Positions 1 to 11,190 of a stretch of 64,000 bases of DNA are shown here, one piece after another. The notes beneath the pieces are model-generated. The model was not told where the DNA came from, did not search any database, and was given only the letters and a program-made list of their open reading frames with translations. The stretch's first letter is position 1, and each line of letters begins with the position of its first letter. A program made the position numbers and the translations under genes. The DNA lies in assembly GCA_021817415.1 (NCBI GenBank), contig JAKAUZ010000013.1, forward strand, positions 68,376 through 132,375. Direction: 5' to 3'. Origin of the DNA: Thermoplasmata archaeon. Lineage in GTDB: Archaea > Thermoplasmatota > Thermoplasmata > Thermoplasmatales > GCA-001856825.

Positions 1-349
1 CATATGCTCGGCTTCCAGGAAAACTGAGTGAATTGTATCCTTCTGTCGTTGGAAAATAAGCGGTGAAAGTGTGTTTATAATATGAAATAGTATAGTTTAT
101 GTTTATAGTATCCCCAACTGGCGAAGTGGCAGACTCATTAATATAGCCCGTTATGCTTGTTGGGCTCCTTTGAATCTGAAACTTTTCGTCATTGAAACGG
201 AAGTTCTCGTAGTCTGAAAACAAACCATTCCCAAGTTGAATGTTTCCGAGATGTATCCTTGGTATGGCCGAAACTGGGGCAGTACCGCTAGCTATGGCGA
301 TTGGTGCGACTAATACCACTATAACTAACAATGCAATCAGTTTCAACAT
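1..349 (-). CDS. Secreted protein of unknown function, C-terminus cut by window edge
   Basis: An open frame starts at the ATG at 349 and runs off the left edge without a stop, giving 116 visible residues. The first ~20 residues (MLKLIALLVIVVLVAPIAIA) form a clear hydrophobic signal peptide ending in an AIA-S cleavage-like site. The rest is polar, with two N-x-S/T sequons (NES, NYT), as expected of an exported archaeal surface protein. A TATA-like TTTTATATG lies about 20-25 nt upstream of the ATG, which suits a leaderless transcript. I do not recognise the family. Export is inferred from the N-terminus only. Confidence 0.7.
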   Translation of the reverse strand, partial: MLKLIALLVIVVLVAPIAIASGTAPVSAIPRIHLGNIQLGNGLFSDYENFRFNDEKFQIQRSPTSITGYINESATSPVGDTININYTISYYKHTFTAYFPTTEGYNSLSFPGSRAY

Positions 350-398
350 ATCATAATTGAAAGGCATATAAAAATAAATGTGGTACAAAATTTTAAGT

Positions 399-2174
399 TC
401 AGAGAACAGAAAATCTTATCTTGGACCCTTCAGATATTGCCCTCCGCAAAGCTCTTCCTTGGACGGATGATGTTTTGACCTGTATTACTCCATTTCTGGA
501 AACTCTCGCAACGAATAGCGGAGAATCATTGACTAATATCTCAACTTCCTTGTCCCGGTATTCCTCACCGACATAAAGACTGACTCTATTGGTCCTGACT
601 TCAGTAGTTATCTCTCCCGGATAGTCATACTTCATTTCTTCGATATCTATTCCTAACCCGATTTTTTCCTCTAGTTCCCTAACTCTTCTCCCACCCTTTC
701 CAATAAGTTCACCTACGTATTGTTCAGGGACAAACAACTTTAATTTCCCAGATTTGGTAAGGTCAACTTTATGGGGTATTTCTTCCAATTCTCCGTCTAT
801 CAATTTCAAAACGTTCCTGATATCTGTATCATGTTCATTCATAATAGGTACGACCACAACCTGTTCACCGAATGTGTATATTTCATAAAGCAGCTTCCCG
901 GTGAAAAATTCCTTAATCTCTATTACAGGTCTTGCTAAATCTTCCTCAGTCATCCCGCTGGGTACTTTGACTGTGTACTTCACATCAAGAACTTCTTTAA
1001 CAGCTCCGTTTTCAACGAATATGACCGTATCTATAATTTGGGGAATGATGCCAAGGTCAATCTTACCGACGAACCTTTGTATCGAGTCGACAGATCTTGA
1101 TGCATGAATCACCCCAACCATCCCCACTCCAGCCAGCCTCAGGTCCGCGAATACCAAGAAGTCACTCGATGTTCTTATCTCATCGAAGACAGTATAGTCG
1201 GGCCTTTCCAATAAAAGTATGTCCCCAGTCTTTTCCATCGATCCATCCACCTGGGTTAACTGGGTTATCTCATCTGATACCTGTAAATCCCTCGGTTTCT
1301 CCAGAGTCTTCACTATCTTTCCTTCTGAATTGTAGAATTCCGCGAGTGCTTGAACGAATGTGCTTTTTCCTGCTCCAGGTTTACCGGAAACAATTATACC
1401 CTCAGCCCTTTGCGAAAAACGGGTCATCAGAGAGGGATTCAGATTATACTCGGCCAGGCTAAATTTCCTCGTAGGTCTGACTGCTGTTATCTCCAGTCCG
1501 TTACTTATAGGGGGCCTGGTGATTACAATTCTCATGTTCATGAGTTGCACCACCGTCGCTCCCCTTATATCCATCTCAACTTGGCTCTTCTCATCATTTT
1601 TTGCCCTTTCCACGATGTCGTTAGCAACATCATTTAATTCCTGGGGCGTCTGTGCTTCCTTGCCATATACTATTTTCCATTCGCCAGGTTTTCCTATCTT
1701 CATTCTTGGCCTTACATTCTCCTTCAGGTGAACAGACATCGTATTCTCGGTAAAATAGGACTCAATTTGTCTTGACATCTGTTTAGTTGGCTCGAGATAT
1801 AGGACTTTTATGCCTTTTATCTCTGCAATGGATTTCTGGATGAAATCACCGGTGACGAGTACGGAATTGGTATCAAGTGCTGCCTGTCTTATGAGTTCAT
1901 CAACCTCCCCACTCTTCGCTCTCTTTATCTGCCACTCATTCGGTCTCTTCCCGTAAAATTGAAGTTTTATCTCTCCTGCTTCATGCATCTTACGTAGTTT
2001 CCTCAGTTCTTCCATCCCTGCGAAGCCTATGCTCCTTCCCTCGTTGGCTTGATGTTCGATCTCTGATATGAGTGCCTCGGAAATTACGACTTCAGCTGGA
2101 GAATTTTCCCTTACGAACCCGGAAAATCGTCCATCAACAATAACCGAAGTATCAGGGGCCACGCTTTGTTCCAT
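399..2174 (-). CDS. PIN domain-ATPase-KH domain protein (PINA-like, COG1855)
   Basis: The 591-aa protein has three domains. An N-terminal PIN nuclease-like domain (residues ~1-125) begins PDTSVIVDG and has a later VTGDF motif carrying acidic residues. A PilT/VirB11-like ATPase follows, with Walker A GKPGAGKST near residue 262 and a Walker B-like VFDE. A KH domain lies near residue 490, with the GKGGRR loop. This order is that of the archaeal PINA family. The Sulfolobus member is a hexameric ATPase that interacts with the Holliday-junction resolvase Hjc; RNA-related roles have also been proposed. A TATA-like stretch (TATAATAATTAAG) sits ~30 nt upstream of the ATG. It appears to be transcribed alone. 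Confidence 0.9.
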   Translation of the reverse strand: MEQSVAPDTSVIVDGRFSGFVRENSPAEVVISEALISEIEHQANEGRSIGFAGMEELRKLRKMHEAGEIKLQFYGKRPNEWQIKRAKSGEVDELIRQAALDTNSVLVTGDFIQKSIAEIKGIKVLYLEPTKQMSRQIESYFTENTMSVHLKENVRPRMKIGKPGEWKIVYGKEAQTPQELNDVANDIVERAKNDEKSQVEMDIRGATVVQLMNMRIVITRPPISNGLEITAVRPTRKFSLAEYNLNPSLMTRFSQRAEGIIVSGKPGAGKSTFVQALAEFYNSEGKIVKTLEKPRDLQVSDEITQLTQVDGSMEKTGDILLLERPDYTVFDEIRTSSDFLVFADLRLAGVGMVGVIHASRSVDSIQRFVGKIDLGIIPQIIDTVIFVENGAVKEVLDVKYTVKVPSGMTEEDLARPVIEIKEFFTGKLLYEIYTFGEQVVVVPIMNEHDTDIRNVLKLIDGELEEIPHKVDLTKSGKLKLFVPEQYVGELIGKGGRRVRELEEKIGLGIDIEEMKYDYPGEITTEVRTNRVSLYVGEEYRDKEVEILVNDSPLFVARVSRNGVIQVKTSSVQGRALRRAISEGSKIRFSVL

Positions 2175-2463
2175 TATTCTATATTCTTAATTATTATAGT
2201 AAGGTTGGGGTTTTGAGTTTCTGAATTTAAATCATGGTCTTGGGGTTCACTGTCAGTTATAATGAATTAGGCCCTTCTTGCTTGATTAGAATCGGACAAA
2301 GGTTTTTCATCTGTACAGTGCAAAGGATTCACACTGAACGAAATGAGAGCCTCTGACGATTCGCCATGGAGAGCATATGGCTGCTGTTCATAAGCAAATT
2401 TACCATGGGCAGCAAAAAAGCGAAGCAAAAACAAGAACCTAATCTTTTACGATGTACAATAAG

Positions 2464-3390
2464 TCATTCCCACTCTATAGTGGCCGGCGGCTTGTCTGTG
2501 ATATCATAGACCACCCTGTTTATTTTAGGTATTGTATTTGTGATTTCCCTGGAAATAACTCCCAGACTGTCTAGTGGTAGGTTCGAGAAATTCGCTGTCA
2601 TTCCATCGATAGAATTGACGCTTCTTATTGCAAGAGTATATCCGTAAACCCTTAAATCACCGTGCACTCCGGTTGATTTATCTGAGAGCAGTATGCCAAA
2701 ATACTGCCATGCTTGAACATCGAGTCTAGGGATGTGGTTCTCTATTATTGAGGTAGCTTTTCTTAGGATTTCCAGTTTCTCTTTGGTTACCTCCCCAATA
2801 ATTCTCACCGCAAGGCCTGGCCCGGGGAATGGCTGCCTATTGGAAGGAATCCCCAGATGGTCTGCCACTCTCCTCACCTCGTCCTTGTATAAATCTCTCA
2901 GCGGTTCGTAGATGATAAGATTGAGATTAGTGGGTAAACCACCAACATTGTGGTGGCTCTTTATAGTGTCTCTAAGCCCCCCTCCAGATTCTATCCAGTC
3001 AGGTGCAATAGTTCCTTGGATAAGATACTCTGCTCCGAAAGTTTTTGCCTCTTGTTCAAACACTTCAATGAAAGTCTTTCCAATAATCTTCCTCTTTAAT
3101 TCTGGATCAGTGATACCTTTGAGCTTCTCAATAAATAGGTTTCCTGCCTCTATAATTTTATAATTAATACCAAGCCTCTCGAATGTTCTTTCAACTTCCT
3201 TTGTTTCGTTCTCCCTCATTAACCCAGTGTCAATGTAAACAGAAAGTGACTCTTTTCCCAGTGCATCTGATACTAGCTTAGCAGCAACCGAACTATCGAT
3301 TCCACCTGAAGAAGCAATAATCGCTCTCCCTTTCACATTTGACTTTACTTTGTTTATCGCATCATTGGTAAAAGATACGGGGTCAAACAA
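2464..3390 (-). CDS. guaAb: GMP synthase (glutamine-hydrolysing), ATP-pyrophosphatase subunit B
   Basis: The 308-aa protein activates XMP with ATP and transfers ammonia to make GMP in purine synthesis. The PP-loop SSGGIDSS lies near residue 29, and the C-terminal dimerisation part has the conserved QPFPGPGLAVRI stretch. The glutamine amidotransferase half is absent, as usual in archaea, where it is a separate gene (not in this window). The start is TTG at 3390; no ATG in frame would keep the N-terminal helix. It is the last gene of a three-gene minus-strand operon, 12 nt after the membrane protein. A T-rich stretch downstream (around 2415-2440 read on the minus strand) may be the terminator. 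Confidence 0.93.
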   Translation of the reverse strand: MFDPVSFTNDAINKVKSNVKGRAIIASSGGIDSSVAAKLVSDALGKESLSVYIDTGLMRENETKEVERTFERLGINYKIIEAGNLFIEKLKGITDPELKRKIIGKTFIEVFEQEAKTFGAEYLIQGTIAPDWIESGGGLRDTIKSHHNVGGLPTNLNLIIYEPLRDLYKDEVRRVADHLGIPSNRQPFPGPGLAVRIIGEVTKEKLEILRKATSIIENHIPRLDVQAWQYFGILLSDKSTGVHGDLRVYGYTLAIRSVNSIDGMTANFSNLPLDSLGVISREITNTIPKINRVVYDITDKPPATIEWE

Positions 3391-3402
3391 ATTTATCGAC
3401 CC

Positions 3403-3708
3403 TTAGGATTTCAACAGTACTGCCAAAAAAATCAGGAGTGCAATCACTGCACCTATTATTGCAGAAATCAAATATAACAGACCGTTGTAAATCACATACT
3501 CCATGTTGTATGTTCCAACTATTCCGAGCGGTCTTCTTATGAGGTACGTAATGATTCCAATAACTATTCCCGCGACAGCCAAGCCTGCTCCAAAAGATCT
3601 GACTTTTCCCGATCCGAAATATGCGGCAAATATCCCTAGGACAAGGAGAGAAAGACCCATTATCAATAACATCACTGTGACGAATATACCACCATTGGGT
3701 GCTACCAT
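3403..3708 (-). CDS. Small membrane protein of unknown function
   Basis: The 101-aa protein is strongly hydrophobic, with about three membrane segments (residues ~7-32, ~38-58 and ~72-98) joined by short basic loops (GSGKVRSFG, RRPLG). I do not recognise the family. It has a good SD (AGGTGA five nt before the ATG) and lies 8 nt after the Lrp-like gene and 12 nt before guaAb, so it is translated from a shared mRNA. The glycine-rich helices suggest tight helix packing, but there is no catalytic motif. It reads as a real gene because of spacing, SD and membrane topology. Confidence 0.75.
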   Translation of the reverse strand: MVAPNGGIFVTVMLLIMGLSLLVLGIFAAYFGSGKVRSFGAGLAVAGIVIGIITYLIRRPLGIVGTYNMEYVIYNGLLYLISAIIGAVIALLIFLAVLLKS

Positions 3709-3716
3709 GTTTTCAC

Positions 3717-3959
3717 CTACATCTTTATTCCAGTCAGTGTCTTTGTGTCTAAAATACCTTCTATCGTCCTGATCTTATCTATTACTATTTGGCCAAGTTC
3801 GGTAAAATCCTTGGTCTCAATCTTAGCAATCAGGTCAAATTCCCCAAACAATGGATGGAGTTCCACTATCTCTTTTATCTTGAGCAGTTCATTATAAACT
3901 TGATGTTCTTTTCCTGGAACTGTACTTATCAGAATAAAACCTACTGCCAGATTTACCAC
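3717..3959 (-). CDS. Lrp/AsnC effector-binding (RAM/DABB) domain protein
   Basis: This 80-aa protein corresponds to the C-terminal alpha-beta domain of Lrp/AsnC regulators without the helix-turn-helix. The pattern GKEHQVYNELLKIKEI, HPLFGEFDLIAKIE and a terminal IEGILDTKTLTGIKM is typical. Stand-alone domains of this type assemble into rings that bind amino acids and may modulate partner regulators. The start is GTG at 3959; an upstream AAATAAATAA element ~30 nt away fits a leaderless transcript. It is the first gene of the operon with the membrane protein and guaAb. The ligand is unknown. Confidence 0.8.
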   Translation of the reverse strand: MVNLAVGFILISTVPGKEHQVYNELLKIKEIVELHPLFGEFDLIAKIETKDFTELGQIVIDKIRTIEGILDTKTLTGIKM

Positions 3960-4119
3960 CTATCCATTAATAATGCATTGTTATTTATTTTTTTCCTCAA
4001 ACTTTAACCGCTTGCTTCGCTTGGTTTTTCGTAAACCTGTTTCGAGTAAATTCTACTGCAAGTTTTTTCAACAGCATTAACTAAATAAAATATTTTAACC
4101 AAGTAGAACTGTCGTAGAC

Positions 4120-6946
<2,827 letters not shown>

Positions 6947-6950
6947 TCAT

Positions 6951-7790
6951 ATGTTCATAGGTGCTCACCTCTCAACGAAAGACGGATTCGGGAAATTACC
7001 GGAAAATGCAAGAAAGCTAGGTTTGGTCACCTATCAGTTCTTTTCCAAAAATCAGATGCAGTGGAAGGGAAAGCCTATTAATGAAGAAGAAGCAAAACTC
7101 CACCGAGAAAACATGGTGAAGTATGACATAAAGATGCCTGCGATTCACGCCTCTTATCTCCTCAATCTTGGAAGCCCTGAAGAGGATAAATTGAAAAAAT
7201 CATATGAGGCATTCCTGGATGAAATAGATCGTGCGGAAAAGCTCGGTGTTGAACGCTTGGTGTTCCATCCAGGGGCGCACATGGGTTCAGGGGAAAAAGT
7301 GGCCCTGGACAGAATCGTAGAATCTATCAACGATGCAGCAGAAAGCACAAGAGGATACAGGACAAGAATGCTGATTGAGAACACTGCTGGCCAAGGTTCA
7401 GTAGTTGGTTATTCCCTAGAACATCTCTCGTATATTTTGGATCACGTTTCTCGTAAGGAAAGGATAGGATTCTGCATTGATACCTGCCACATTTTCCAGG
7501 CTGGATACGACATAAGCCACGATTACGATGGTGTGATGAATCAAATTGATTCGCAAATAGGACTGAATAACGTGCTGGCCTTTCATCTGAACGATTCAAA
7601 ATATGCTTTCAACAGACATCTGGACAGACATGAGAATTTGGGGAAAGGAGTACTATCCAAAGAATTCTACGTCCAGCTGTTCGGATCCAAGAAACTGGAA
7701 AAGGTACCTTGTTATTTGGAAACTCCAGAGGGCGAAGAGGGTTATCCAAAAGACCTGGAATTTCTGAGGTCCCTAGGCATCTCGTTATAG
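6951..7790 (+). CDS. nfo: Endonuclease IV (AP endonuclease)
   Basis: The 279-aa TIM-barrel enzyme cleaves DNA 5' of abasic sites in base excision repair. Metal ligands of the family are visible in order: H in AIHASYL, H in VFHPGAH, E in LIENTAG, D and H in CIDTCHIF, H in AFHLNDS, D-x-H in HLDRHENLG and E in YLETPEG. The start ATG lies 5 nt after the beta-subunit stop, so it is probably the third gene of that transcript. Its 3' end overlaps the convergent helicase gene by 6 nt. The coupling to central metabolism looks positional rather than functional. Confidence 0.95.
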   Translation: MFIGAHLSTKDGFGKLPENARKLGLVTYQFFSKNQMQWKGKPINEEEAKLHRENMVKYDIKMPAIHASYLLNLGSPEEDKLKKSYEAFLDEIDRAEKLGVERLVFHPGAHMGSGEKVALDRIVESINDAAESTRGYRTRMLIENTAGQGSVVGYSLEHLSYILDHVSRKERIGFCIDTCHIFQAGYDISHDYDGVMNQIDSQIGLNNVLAFHLNDSKYAFNRHLDRHENLGKGVLSKEFYVQLFGSKKLEKVPCYLETPEGEEGYPKDLEFLRSLGISL

Positions 7791-9821
7791 CCCGAATGTG
7801 ATCCCACGTTCAGTTATCTTCTTTGCCTCCTTAATGACATTCTCTGAAATTTTCTCTCCAAATCCTGCTATTCTCTGTATATCCGCAGGATCGGCTTGGG
7901 CTATTCTTTCAAGATCATAACCGTTCATCCTCAATCTCCTTGCCCTGACTCTTCCTATATTGGGGAGGAATGTTAACTTAACCAAGTCTTCCATTACCCC
8001 ATTTGCAATTCTGTAGTTCAGGATCCGTAGATCGGTCCTTCCCTTCCCCAACACTCTGGCTATTTCGTAAAGGCTGTGTGACAGCCAGTCCCCGATCTCC
8101 ACCCTGTTCCTTATATCCGCTGGCCAGACGTTATATTTTTCAACTATGGAATCCTCAGAAAGCTCTTCAATCCAGTCTCTCAAAATCATTGCCACCTTGA
8201 CCTGCCCTTCCTCCGCATCTATGTTTGACTTACCGGTCTGGTAAAAGACGCTCTCTTCCCTTTCTCCTACGTATAGCTTTGGCATGTCAGGGGTCGCACT
8301 AATTCCAATCAGTAACTCATCCAAATCGACAATATTCACAAGATCCCTCAGCTTGACTCCGGTCATAGGATCAATATAAAGTTCCGATACTCGTCTCCCG
8401 AACGGAGTCGGCTTCATTACATCTACTCCTCTGATCATATCATTCTCTTTCAGGAATTCTATGCTCCTTGCTACCCATGGCTCCAGATCGATGCCCTGCT
8501 TCGAGGCAAAAGTCAGAGCGAAGAATTTATTGAGAGAGTCCTCATTTTTACAGATACCAGAAGAAATCAGACCCAAAACGTGCATCCTTACCTTCCTCTC
8601 ATCAATCTTGGATACTATGTCCTCAAGAGGACCGTGCAGATATTCATTAAAAACGTCTTTCAACCTGGTACGTGTCGTATAAATATACCCGTTCCCGAAA
8701 CTGTCATATTTTACTCGCCCTGCCCTCCCAAGCATCTGTTGAACTTCTAAATTCGGAATCATTACTGAATATGAACCGTCATATCTGTGAATGTCTTTCA
8801 CAATAACAGAACGGGCAGGCAAATTCATTCCAGCCGCAAGCGTTGTCGTTGCAACGATTAGCTTCAGTTTTCCCTGTTTGAACAGCCTTTCAACAAGTCT
8901 GCGTTGTTCGCTGAGCATTCCAGCATGATGAAATCCCACCCCTTTCTTCAGGATCGGCACAATCTTATCATAGCCAGTACTCTCATTGCTCAGGGGGATA
9001 TCAGAAAGATTTTCCCTCTCACGTTGAGTCAGACTTTGATCCACCAGACTGCTTATTCTTTCAGCAAACTTCTCGGTCGCTTTCCTGGAATTAACAAAGA
9101 CAAGTGTCTGTCCACCATTCCTGAGGGTTCCGACAACCATTTCTTCAAGCGTTCCTGCCTCTCCAGCGCTTTCCCCATATTCATCGTAAATGGTATCTCC
9201 AGCTATCACGAACCTATGCAGAGGAACTGGCCTGAAATCGCTGGACACGGAAGCTGACTCGAGCCAATCAGCAACGCTGGTCACGTTGTTCACCGTTGCG
9301 GACATTGCCAGAAATTGAATTCCCTCAAATGCGTAACGTATCTTGTTGATAACTATTTCCAAAGTGTGTCCTCTTGACTCGTCCATTATGTTATGAATTT
9401 CGTCGAAGACTACAAACCCCAGATTCTCAAAGACATTTGGGTTATTTCTAAGCAAGGAATCGACCTTCTCGGAGGTGGAGATTATGACATCATAATCCCT
9501 TAGATATTCTGAACCCCGGTCATAGTCACCTGTGCTTATCATGATCTTCATTCCGAACTTCTTGAAAAATTGTATTTCATTCCATTTCTCCTCCGCTAAC
9601 GCACGCAGAGGGACAGTATAGAGGGATTTTAACCCCCTTTTCCAGGCACGGATCATGCCGAAGTATGCTACAAGGGACTTACCTGAAGAAGTAGGCGTAG
9701 CCAAAAGCAATGATTTTCCGGCATCTATTATTTCCACGCTTTCCTTCTGGTGAGGGTAGAGCTCGCCGATTCCTTCTTCCTTAAGATACTGCAAGAATTC
9801 ATCTGGAAATTTCGGGCCCAT
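7785..9821 (-). CDS. hel308: ATP-dependent DNA helicase Hel308
   Basis: The 678-aa superfamily 2 helicase has Q-motif-like YPHQ, Walker A ATPTSSGKS (residues ~41-49), DEIHN (~140), SATVNN and the motif VI stretch MLGRAGR. The C-terminal region holds a helix-hairpin-helix domain (LPNIGRVRARRL...IAGFGEKI). Hel308 unwinds lagging strands at stalled replication forks in archaea and is related to eukaryotic HELQ. The gene starts 9 nt after the serS stop and probably shares its transcript. Its length matches the archaeal family (~680-720 aa). Confidence 0.94.
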   Translation of the reverse strand: MGPKFPDEFLQYLKEEGIGELYPHQKESVEIIDAGKSLLLATPTSSGKSLVAYFGMIRAWKRGLKSLYTVPLRALAEEKWNEIQFFKKFGMKIMISTGDYDRGSEYLRDYDVIISTSEKVDSLLRNNPNVFENLGFVVFDEIHNIMDESRGHTLEIVINKIRYAFEGIQFLAMSATVNNVTSVADWLESASVSSDFRPVPLHRFVIAGDTIYDEYGESAGEAGTLEEMVVGTLRNGGQTLVFVNSRKATEKFAERISSLVDQSLTQRERENLSDIPLSNESTGYDKIVPILKKGVGFHHAGMLSEQRRLVERLFKQGKLKLIVATTTLAAGMNLPARSVIVKDIHRYDGSYSVMIPNLEVQQMLGRAGRVKYDSFGNGYIYTTRTRLKDVFNEYLHGPLEDIVSKIDERKVRMHVLGLISSGICKNEDSLNKFFALTFASKQGIDLEPWVARSIEFLKENDMIRGVDVMKPTPFGRRVSELYIDPMTGVKLRDLVNIVDLDELLIGISATPDMPKLYVGEREESVFYQTGKSNIDAEEGQVKVAMILRDWIEELSEDSIVEKYNVWPADIRNRVEIGDWLSHSLYEIARVLGKGRTDLRILNYRIANGVMEDLVKLTFLPNIGRVRARRLRMNGYDLERIAQADPADIQRIAGFGEKISENVIKEAKKITERGITFGL

Positions 9822-9830
9822 ATTGATTCC

Positions 9831-11150
9831 TTAGATTGCCTCTTTACCCACATATTTTTGAAGTACCTCAGGCACCATTATGGTACCATCAGGTTGCTGA
9901 TTATTCTCTACTATCGCGACCAAGGTCCTCGTGGTGGCAACGAGCGTAGAGTTCAGGGTGTGGACAAATTTGTTCCCATCATTAGCTCTGTATCTTATCT
10001 TGAGTCTTCTTGCCTGATAATCAAGCACATTTGATGCGCTCACAACCTCTCTGAACTGTCCTTGAACGGGATACCATGCTTCGATGTCGAATTTCCTGCT
10101 TGCCACATTTCCAAGGTCGCCAGTGGAAATATCAACTATTCTGTATGGAATCTTGAGATTGTCATAAAACTCCTTCGCATTGCCAAGGAGAATTCTGTGA
10201 ATTTTCGCAGAGTCCTCTGGGAGACAGTAAGAAAACTGCTCTATTTTGTTGAACTGGTGCACCCTGAAAATACCTTTGGTATCTTTCCCATGTGCACCTG
10301 CTTCCCTCCTGAAGCAAGGAGACCTGCCGGCATAGAATTGCGGAAGACTCCTAGCCTCCAAAATTTGGTCAGAATGGTATGATGCCAGTGGGTGCTCCGA
10401 GGTTGCGATCAGATATAGATCTTCTCCTTCCACCTTGTAAAGTGTATCCTCGAATGCTGTGAAATCTGTTGCACCATTTGTGGCCTCCTTATTCAACATG
10501 AAAGGGGGTTCAACAACTGTGAATCCTTTTTCCCGTAGCATCTTTAGTGCATACAATTCTATTGCGTTTTCCAGAATTACCAAATCACCCAATAGGTAAT
10601 AGAATCTTGATCCAGATACTTTTGCTGCCGTCTCGAGATCAATCAGCCCTCTTCTCGTAAGCAGGTCTACGTGGCTTTCCCTCCTTCTTTCAATCAGCTC
10701 ATATTCCATCTTTCCCTTGCTGGAATCCAGGAAATTGGAAAGGTCATCGGAGAATACCGTGGCTTTTCCGTGGAATTCGAAGGCCGTATTACCAGACTCA
10801 TCTCGCGCGACAGGTGCCTCCAGATCCACTATGTTAGGTATTCTTCTCAGAACGTTGTCTCTCTCACTCTCTATTTCGGTTAACTGCTTCTCAATCAGGC
10901 CTATCTGGGTCTCTACCATCTCCACCTTTTTTTTCTGTGCAGATATGTCTTCCCCTCTCTTAGCAATTGGAGCAATCTCTCTTATCATTCTGTTCTTTTC
11001 TGATTTCAAGTCATTAGACTTCTTCAAAAGTTCTCTCCACTTGTCATCGAGGCTTATGGCCTTTCTTATTATTTCATCTCCCTGAAATCTCCTTCTCTGA
11101 CTTTCGTACAAAATCTCAGGATTCTTTCTTAGGATTCCAATGTCTATCAT
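9831..11150 (-). CDS. serS: Seryl-tRNA synthetase
   Basis: This class II synthetase has an N-terminal coiled-coil tRNA-binding arm (residues ~30-110), motif 2 FRREAGAHGKDTKGIFR and a C-terminal catalytic end (NSTLVATTRTLVAIVEN). It is the common form, not the divergent methanogen type. The frame is open further upstream to a TTG at 11162, but the family begins MIDI at the ATG at 11150. A TATA-like AATATTTAAAT lies ~27 nt upstream of 11150, which supports that start and a leaderless promoter between gatE and serS. With the chosen start the protein is 439 aa. Confidence 0.95.
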   Translation of the reverse strand: MIDIGILRKNPEILYESQRRRFQGDEIIRKAISLDDKWRELLKKSNDLKSEKNRMIREIAPIAKRGEDISAQKKKVEMVETQIGLIEKQLTEIESERDNVLRRIPNIVDLEAPVARDESGNTAFEFHGKATVFSDDLSNFLDSSKGKMEYELIERRRESHVDLLTRRGLIDLETAAKVSGSRFYYLLGDLVILENAIELYALKMLREKGFTVVEPPFMLNKEATNGATDFTAFEDTLYKVEGEDLYLIATSEHPLASYHSDQILEARSLPQFYAGRSPCFRREAGAHGKDTKGIFRVHQFNKIEQFSYCLPEDSAKIHRILLGNAKEFYDNLKIPYRIVDISTGDLGNVASRKFDIEAWYPVQGQFREVVSASNVLDYQARRLKIRYRANDGNKFVHTLNSTLVATTRTLVAIVENNQQPDGTIMVPEVLQKYVGKEAI

Positions 11151-11190
11151 TCTTTTTTGCAATTCAAGCGGATTTAAATATTTGCTGATT

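Noticed and set aside
2175..2463. Short ORFs (25-40 codons) on both strands between the PIN-ATPase gene and guaAb
   Set aside because: No SD or TATA spacing and no recognisable sequence; better explained as promoter and terminator DNA.
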